From: Flavobacteriaceae bacterium
Lineage (GTDB): Bacteria > Bacteroidota > Bacteroidia > Flavobacteriales > Flavobacteriaceae
Assembly (NCBI GenBank): GCA_013214425.1
Contig: JABSPN010000076.1
Span: 1-10,312, forward strand
Direction: 5' to 3'
DNA length: 10,312 nucleotides
The notes below the pieces were generated by a model. The model saw nothing but the letters and a program-made list of their open reading frames with translations, ran no database searches and was not told where the DNA came from. Positions 6,168 to 10,312 of the stretch are shown here, piece after piece; positions within the stretch are counted from its first letter, which is position 1, and every line of letters starts with the position of its first letter. The translations under genes and the position numbers were made by a program.

Positions 6168-6467
6168 TTAACTAAGTATTTGATCCAGAAAAGAATTAAT
6201 TGTGTTTAATTTCTCTTCTGTCTCTAAATTCATAGTTTTTTTATCTATTATATTTTGTTCAGTTCGAGAAGCAAATTGTAAAGCACACATGGCTAATACA
6301 TCTTGTTTGTCTCTTACTGCGTAACTTTGCTCAAATTGCTTAATCATTTCTTCAATCTTCTTAGCAGCCTTCCGTAAACCTTCTTCCTGACTTGGGTCAA
6401 TGTTCAATGGATATACCCTATCTGCAATTGAAATCTTGATTTTAAGCTTATCTGACATATAGTTCAT
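6168..6467 (-). CDS. zapA: Cell division protein ZapA
   Basis: 99 aa from the ATG at 6467, or 96 aa from the ATG at 6458; the second matches the usual family start (MSDKLKIKISIADR), while the first gives an ATGA overlap with the upstream gene. ZapA binds FtsZ and cross-links its filaments, stabilising the Z ring. The N-terminal globular part is recognisable from KIKISIADRVYPL (residues 9-21), followed by the helical D-P-S-Q-E-E-G-L-R-K-A-A-K-K-I segment. The conserved AVRDKQDVLAMCALQFAS block (50-67) leads into a C-terminal coiled-coil helix used for dimer and tetramer formation. The 4-base overlap suggests translational coupling with the coiled-coil protein encoded upstream. The 6S-like RNA begins about 25 nt after the stop. 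Confidence 0.92.
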   Translation of the reverse strand: MNYMSDKLKIKISIADRVYPLNIDPSQEEGLRKAAKKIEEMIKQFEQSYAVRDKQDVLAMCALQFASRTEQNIIDKKTMNLETEEKLNTINSFLDQILS

Positions 6468-6754
6468 ACAGACAACTGCTTGATACAGTAATCTATTTCT
6501 TTAATTATATTGTTTATTTTGAGCTTAGTTTCTCGTTTATAATCATTACTACCTAACATTGATTTAGCAATTTTCAGAGTATCCAATTCTTCACTTTGAA
6601 GTTTGAATTTTGACAACAACTCTTCTTTTTCAAGAGTTATTTGGTCAATTTCTCCAAGTAATCGCTCATTTTCACTTTTGAGAAAGTCAAGCCTCGTATG
6701 CACTTTTTGTAACTTAAACTCAATTGATTCAACTACTTGTGAAATCTCACTCAT
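6464..6754 (-). CDS. Small coiled-coil protein encoded directly upstream of zapA (function unknown, ZapB-like candidate)
   Basis: 96 aa with no signal peptide or membrane segment. Residues 1 to about 65 form a heptad-rich, highly charged helix (for example L-K-S-E-N-E-R-L-L, then L-E-K-E-E-L-L-S-K-F), predicted as a parallel or antiparallel coiled coil. A short break (around G68-S-N-D) precedes a second helix, K-L-K-I-N-N-I-I-K-E-I-D-Y-C-I-K-Q-L, which looks like a conserved end module. Size and composition resemble E. coli ZapB (81 aa, entirely coiled coil, partner of ZapA), but I see no motif that proves homology. The stop codon overlaps the zapA ATG (ATGA), which argues that the two are made together. 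A consensus flavobacterial promoter lies 30-60 bases upstream, so this is the first gene of the unit. Confidence 0.85.
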   Translation of the reverse strand: MSEISQVVESIEFKLQKVHTRLDFLKSENERLLGEIDQITLEKEELLSKFKLQSEELDTLKIAKSMLGSNDYKRETKLKINNIIKEIDYCIKQLSV

Positions 6755-6783
6755 TACTAAAAAATTTCAATGATCTATTGCTA

Positions 6784-6814
6784 CAAATCTAACACTTCAT
6801 TTCCTATTTAGCAA
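6784..6814 (-). promoter_or_regulatory. Flavobacterial consensus promoter of the coiled-coil/zapA unit
   Basis: On the minus strand TTG (complement of 6812-6814) is followed after exactly 20 nt by TAGATTTG (complement of 6791-6784), a perfect match to the Bacteroidota -7 element TAnnTTTG at ideal spacing. The transcript would start near 6778, about 25 nt before the ATG at 6754. Confidence 0.7.
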
Positions 6815-6929
6815 TTCATTTTTGAATAAAACGTTATTTATAAAAAAAAAAATCGTTTTCAACTTTATATTTATAAAGAAAAGTTCGCGCATGAAGTTTT
6901 TTTATATTTTAGTAGCAAGCATAAAGAAC

Positions 6930-8642
6930 ATGAAGAAGCACCTCATATTTATTTTAATTCCAATAATTGGATTAGCTCAACAAACACATCCCAGAGATTA
7001 TTTTATCAAACCAATGGATATTCCAATCGTTTTGTCGGGTACTTTTGGAGAACTTCGATCTAATCATTTTCATTCTGGGGTTGATATTAAAACTCAGCAG
7101 CGAGAGGGAGTCGCAGTTGTTGCTACTGCAAAAGGAAATGTGAGTAGAATTAAAATTCAACACTACGGATATGGAAAAGCGCTTTATATCGATCACCCTA
7201 ATGGCTACACTACTGTATATGCGCATTTACAGAGTTTTTCTGAAAAAATTCAGAGCTATGTAAAAAAACGTCAATACGACAAAGAATCCTATACCATAGA
7301 ATTATTCCCGAAAAAGGGAGAATTAGCTTTTGAGCAAGGTGAAGTTATTGGCTACAGCGGTAACTCAGGTTCTTCCGGAGGTCCTCACCTACACTATGAA
7401 ATACGCGATTCAAGCGAAAGACCTTTAAATCCTCTCATGTTTGGTCTTGATGTAAAAGATACGACAAAACCAACTATTAACGGCTTACATGCCTATGTAG
7501 CAAACGATAGTTCTCATGTAGAACAATCTCAAAAAAGAATTCAACTCAAATTAAACCGAGGAAAAGATGGGGTCTATTCCACCAAAGAAATAAGCGCCTA
7601 TGGAAAAATAGGTTTTGGTATCGAAACTATTGATCAATTGGATATGGCTTATAATAAAAACGGCGTCTATATTATCTCCTGCTCCTTTAACGGTGAGGAA
7701 AGTTATGAATTGGATTATTCTAGGTTTTCATTTTCTGAAACTCGATATTTAAACCGATTGATTGACTTCTCTTATTACAAACAAAAGAAGAAAAGAATCC
7801 AGAAGTTATTTAAGGAAATTAATAATCCGCTAAGCATCATTAAAGACCATAACAATAGAGGTTATTTAAACATCAGCGACAATACTTCGGGCGTATACGA
7901 AATAAAAGTTGGTGATTATAAGGGTAATCATCAGTTAATAAGAGTTCCGATTAAAGGCAAAAAAGATCATATTGTATATAAAGATTCCATTTGTACCACA
8001 TCTCATTTTGCTTTGTATGACCAACCTTTTACTTATTCTGAAAATGGATTTGATGTCTATCTTCCTAAACATAGTTTATATGAAGACACATATCTTGATA
8101 TACAAACGAATGGCGATACAATAACACTACATAGAAACGATGTTCCATTGCACAAAAGAATTTCTATAAAATTTGATGTGTCTAACTATAGCGCTGAAGA
8201 CAGAAAAAAACTTTTTGTAAGTGAATTGGATTATAAAAACAGGCCTACTTATAGTTCAACATATAAAACTTCTACAACATTTGAAACCAAAACAAAAACT
8301 TTAGGTAAATACACATTAACAATTGATAATCAAAAACCTAAGATACTTCCTTATAATTTTAAATCTAAAAAATGGTTAAGTAATTATCGCTACTTAAAAG
8401 TCAAAATAGCCGACGACTTATCAGGAGTAAGAAGGTATAGAGCAACCATAAACGGGAAGTTTATTTTAATGGAGTACGATTATAAAAAAGACTTACTTAC
8501 CTACGATTTCAATGACAATATTATTACTGATACTGAAAATAAATTAAAAGTAATTGTTACTGATAATGTTGGAAATAGTAGTACTTTTGAAACTGTTTTT
8601 TATAGAAAAGTTAAAACCGATACCATTGAAAGCACCAATTAA
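6930..8642 (+). CDS. Secreted M23 (LytM-type) metallopeptidase with long C-terminal region
   Basis: 570 aa from the ATG at 6930, chosen because it begins a clean signal peptide (MKKH, a hydrophobic run, then G-L-A before Gln-Gln). In-frame ATGs at 6822 and 6891 would bury that signal behind 36 or 13 extra residues. M23 enzymes cut peptide bonds in peptidoglycan cross-links. The catalytic domain follows the signal directly: zinc ligands His48 and Asp52 in HFHSGVDIK, a YAHL motif with His99, and HLH (His153, His155) in GGPHLHYEIRD. The set is complete, so activity is expected. A 25-residue insert, K-rich and Y-containing (around SYVKKRQYDKESY), separates the YAHL motif from GEVIGYSG. The remaining roughly 390 residues have no recognised domain apart from beta-rich, Ig-like stretches near the end (DDLSGVRRYRATING, VTDNVGNSS). 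The C-terminus overlaps the TonB-receptor gene. Confidence 0.9.
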   Translation: MKKHLIFILIPIIGLAQQTHPRDYFIKPMDIPIVLSGTFGELRSNHFHSGVDIKTQQREGVAVVATAKGNVSRIKIQHYGYGKALYIDHPNGYTTVYAHLQSFSEKIQSYVKKRQYDKESYTIELFPKKGELAFEQGEVIGYSGNSGSSGGPHLHYEIRDSSERPLNPLMFGLDVKDTTKPTINGLHAYVANDSSHVEQSQKRIQLKLNRGKDGVYSTKEISAYGKIGFGIETIDQLDMAYNKNGVYIISCSFNGEESYELDYSRFSFSETRYLNRLIDFSYYKQKKKRIQKLFKEINNPLSIIKDHNNRGYLNISDNTSGVYEIKVGDYKGNHQLIRVPIKGKKDHIVYKDSICTTSHFALYDQPFTYSENGFDVYLPKHSLYEDTYLDIQTNGDTITLHRNDVPLHKRISIKFDVSNYSAEDRKKLFVSELDYKNRPTYSSTYKTSTTFETKTKTLGKYTLTIDNQKPKILPYNFKSKKWLSNYRYLKVKIADDLSGVRRYRATINGKFILMEYDYKKDLLTYDFNDNIITDTENKLKVIVTDNVGNSSTFETVFYRKVKTDTIESTN

Positions 8643-10312
8643 AAAGTTACTACTACTCCCTCTTTTTCTGTTATCTACTATAGTTTTTGCTCAAGAATCC
8701 TATATTTCAGGAGTACTGTTAGATGAAAACAATAATCCAATACCTAATGTAAGTATTACAGCTAATGGAAAAGGTACAGTATCAAAAGATAATGGTTCTT
8801 ATTCACTAGAAATTCCTACTGGACAAAAAGTTGAAGTAATTTTTAGCGCCTTAGGTTTTGAAGATACAAAGGCGACTTTCGATGTAGATGAACCACAAGT
8901 AATCAACTATTCCATTAACATGAAAGTTGATGAAATTACAATCGGAACTGTTACTGTAAGAGGAAACACCAGAAAAGACGACGGCACAATCCTTACAATC
9001 CCTTTAAAAGTAATCACCAATTTACCTGGAGCACAAGATGGAATTACCGATGTATTAAAAACTTTACCTGGAACCAGTGGTAATAATGAATTAAGTTCCC
9101 AGTATAGGGTTCGTGGCGGAAATTTCGATGAAAACCTTGTTTATGTTAACGATATAGAAGTGTATAGACCTTTCTTAATTAGATCTGGACAGCAAGAAGG
9201 ACTGAACTTTGTCAACAGTGATCTTGTTAGTAATATCGATTTTTCTGCAGGTGGGTTTCAAGCAAAGTATGGCGATAAGCTTTCTTCAGTTTTAGACATT
9301 ACTTATAAAACACCAACAAAATTTGGTGCCTCTTTAAATATGAATTTATTAGGTGGAAGTATTGCTGTTGAAGGCGTGTCTAAAGATTCAACCCTTTCAG
9401 GAGTTATAGGAGTTCGATACAGAGATAATAGTTTATTTGTAGACGCCAGAGAGACACAAACAAATTATGACCCTTTATTTGTTGATGTACAGACTTATTT
9501 AACTAAGCGTTTTTCTAAAAACTTCAGTATTAATTTTTTAGGAAATGCTAGTCTAAATCAATACAACTATGAACCAGAGTCTAGGCAAACAAATTTCGGT
9601 ACACTAGAAAATCCTCTTGCCTTACTCGTTTTTTATCAGGGACAAGAAAGAGATCAATACCAAACCCTTTTTGGAGCTCTTAAAGCCAATTACGATAAGG
9701 TTATTGACAGTGTCGATCAAAAAGAAATTAACCTTAAATTTATCACCTCTACTTATCACACGATAGAGGAAGAACACTTTGATATTCTGGCTCAATACCG
9801 TTTGGGAGAAGTCAATACCGATATTGGTAGTGGCAGTTTAGGTGATGTTGAGTTTTCAGAAGGAATCGGTTCACAATTAAATCACGCCAGGAATGATCTA
9901 GACGCGTTAATCTTTAATGCAGAACATAAAGGATCTTATACCTATAACAAAAAGCGCAATAAACTAGATTGGGGGATTCGTTACACCCATGAAGATATTA
10001 GAGATAAATTAGTAGAATGGGAAGTAATTGATTCTGCTGGGTTTTCAATTAGACCACCATTCCCCGAATTTAACAATGATCAGCCTTATACGCCGTTCGA
10101 AGGACCATTAGAGCCATTTCAAAATATTAGAGCGACTAATTTTACCAATATTGATAGAATATCCGGATATGCTCAGTGGAGTAAAAGAGACTCTATCCAG
10201 AACCATAAAATATGGTACAACGTTGGTGTTAGAGCACAAAGCTGGACAGTTAGCGGAAGAAATATTGAGAGTAATTCGCAAATGACAATCAGCCCAAGGG
10301 CACAATTTGCCA
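8626..10312 (+). CDS. TonB-dependent receptor with N-terminal carboxypeptidase-regulatory-like domain (3' end outside window)
   Basis: The frame is open to the window edge (562 codons visible). No ATG suits it. I propose TTG at 8626, which gives M-K-A-P-I-K-K, a hydrophobic core and F-A before Gln23, a normal signal peptide, and overlaps the M23 gene by 17 bases. Alternatives are ATG at 8566 (20 extra residues) and ATT at 8638. After the signal comes a carboxypeptidase-D regulatory-like beta domain (about 26-103: ISGVLLDENNNPIPNVSI, G-S-Y-S-L-E-I-P, F-S-A-L-G-F). Next is the plug domain (about 130-225) with LPGAQDGITDVLKTLPG, the Y-R-V-R-G-G-N-F-D-E-N motif (160-170) and FSAGGFQAKYGDKLSS. The start of the 22-strand barrel follows. 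This is the Bacteroidota-type energy-dependent outer-membrane transporter. No SusD-like gene is visible, so the substrate cannot be stated. It was probably co-transcribed with the M23 gene. Confidence 0.9.
   Translation, partial: MKAPIKKLLLLPLFLLSTIVFAQESYISGVLLDENNNPIPNVSITANGKGTVSKDNGSYSLEIPTGQKVEVIFSALGFEDTKATFDVDEPQVINYSINMKVDEITIGTVTVRGNTRKDDGTILTIPLKVITNLPGAQDGITDVLKTLPGTSGNNELSSQYRVRGGNFDENLVYVNDIEVYRPFLIRSGQQEGLNFVNSDLVSNIDFSAGGFQAKYGDKLSSVLDITYKTPTKFGASLNMNLLGGSIAVEGVSKDSTLSGVIGVRYRDNSLFVDARETQTNYDPLFVDVQTYLTKRFSKNFSINFLGNASLNQYNYEPESRQTNFGTLENPLALLVFYQGQERDQYQTLFGALKANYDKVIDSVDQKEINLKFITSTYHTIEEEHFDILAQYRLGEVNTDIGSGSLGDVEFSEGIGSQLNHARNDLDALIFNAEHKGSYTYNKKRNKLDWGIRYTHEDIRDKLVEWEVIDSAGFSIRPPFPEFNNDQPYTPFEGPLEPFQNIRATNFTNIDRISGYAQWSKRDSIQNHKIWYNVGVRAQSWTVSGRNIESNSQMTISPRAQFA

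Noticed and set aside
6863..6878. Perfect dyad CTTTATA-TT-TATAAAG upstream of the M23 start, containing a TATATTTA -7-like box
   Set aside because: The region is almost pure A/T, where short dyads arise by chance; no TTG lies at the required -33 spacing, so neither an operator nor a promoter can be supported.
6972..7226. Minus-strand ORF inside the M23 gene
   Set aside because: It is antisense to the M23 catalytic domain, has no start context or domain, and the plus frame is clearly coding.
10108..10305. Minus-strand ORF at the right edge
   Set aside because: It is antisense to the TonB-receptor barrel region, whose plus frame is open and continuous there.

Overview
The window looks like a chromosomal, mostly housekeeping segment of a member of the Flavobacteriaceae (Bacteroidota). 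The DNA is AT-rich, Shine-Dalgarno motifs are absent before most genes, and two promoters match the flavobacterial pattern TTG-N17-23-TAnnTTTG. The gene set (flavobacterial-type lpd, a coiled-coil gene plus zapA, a 6S-like RNA, rny, a carboxypeptidase-regulatory-domain TonB receptor) also fits this group. This placement is inferred from family resemblance; no database was consulted.

Layout: (1) 2-810, plus strand: the last 35 codons of one methionine-sulfoxide reductase B, a complete second msrB two bases later, a 74-aa basic and tyrosine-rich lipoprotein, and a terminator. (2) 831-2335, plus strand: a single-gene unit for dihydrolipoyl dehydrogenase with its own promoter and terminator. (3) 2340-3338, minus strand: type II 3-dehydroquinase (aroQ), and upstream of it a small outer-membrane beta-barrel gene whose terminator fills the aroQ leader. 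(4) 3447-4343, plus strand: the chromosome-dimer-resolution recombinase XerD, converging on rny across a shared hairpin. (5) 4390-6814, minus strand: a promoter, then a small coiled-coil gene overlapping zapA by 4 nt, then a 6S-like RNA of about 160 nt, then rny (RNase Y). (6) 6930-10312, plus strand: a secreted or periplasmic M23 endopeptidase whose 3' end overlaps a TonB-dependent receptor that runs off the window and appears to start at a non-ATG codon.

Functional links: the minus-strand cluster joins cell division (ZapA and a possible ZapB-like partner), control of RNA polymerase (6S RNA) and mRNA decay (RNase Y). The right-hand pair are cell-envelope proteins probably made from one transcript. 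The left-hand genes concern oxidative repair and central metabolism.

I found no mobile element, CRISPR array, tRNA or rRNA, and no phage or defence system. The most interesting parts are the 6S-like RNA with its alternative pairings and its zapA neighbour, the uncharacterised coiled-coil gene coupled to zapA, and the start of the TonB receptor. No stretch longer than 300 bases lacks a gene.
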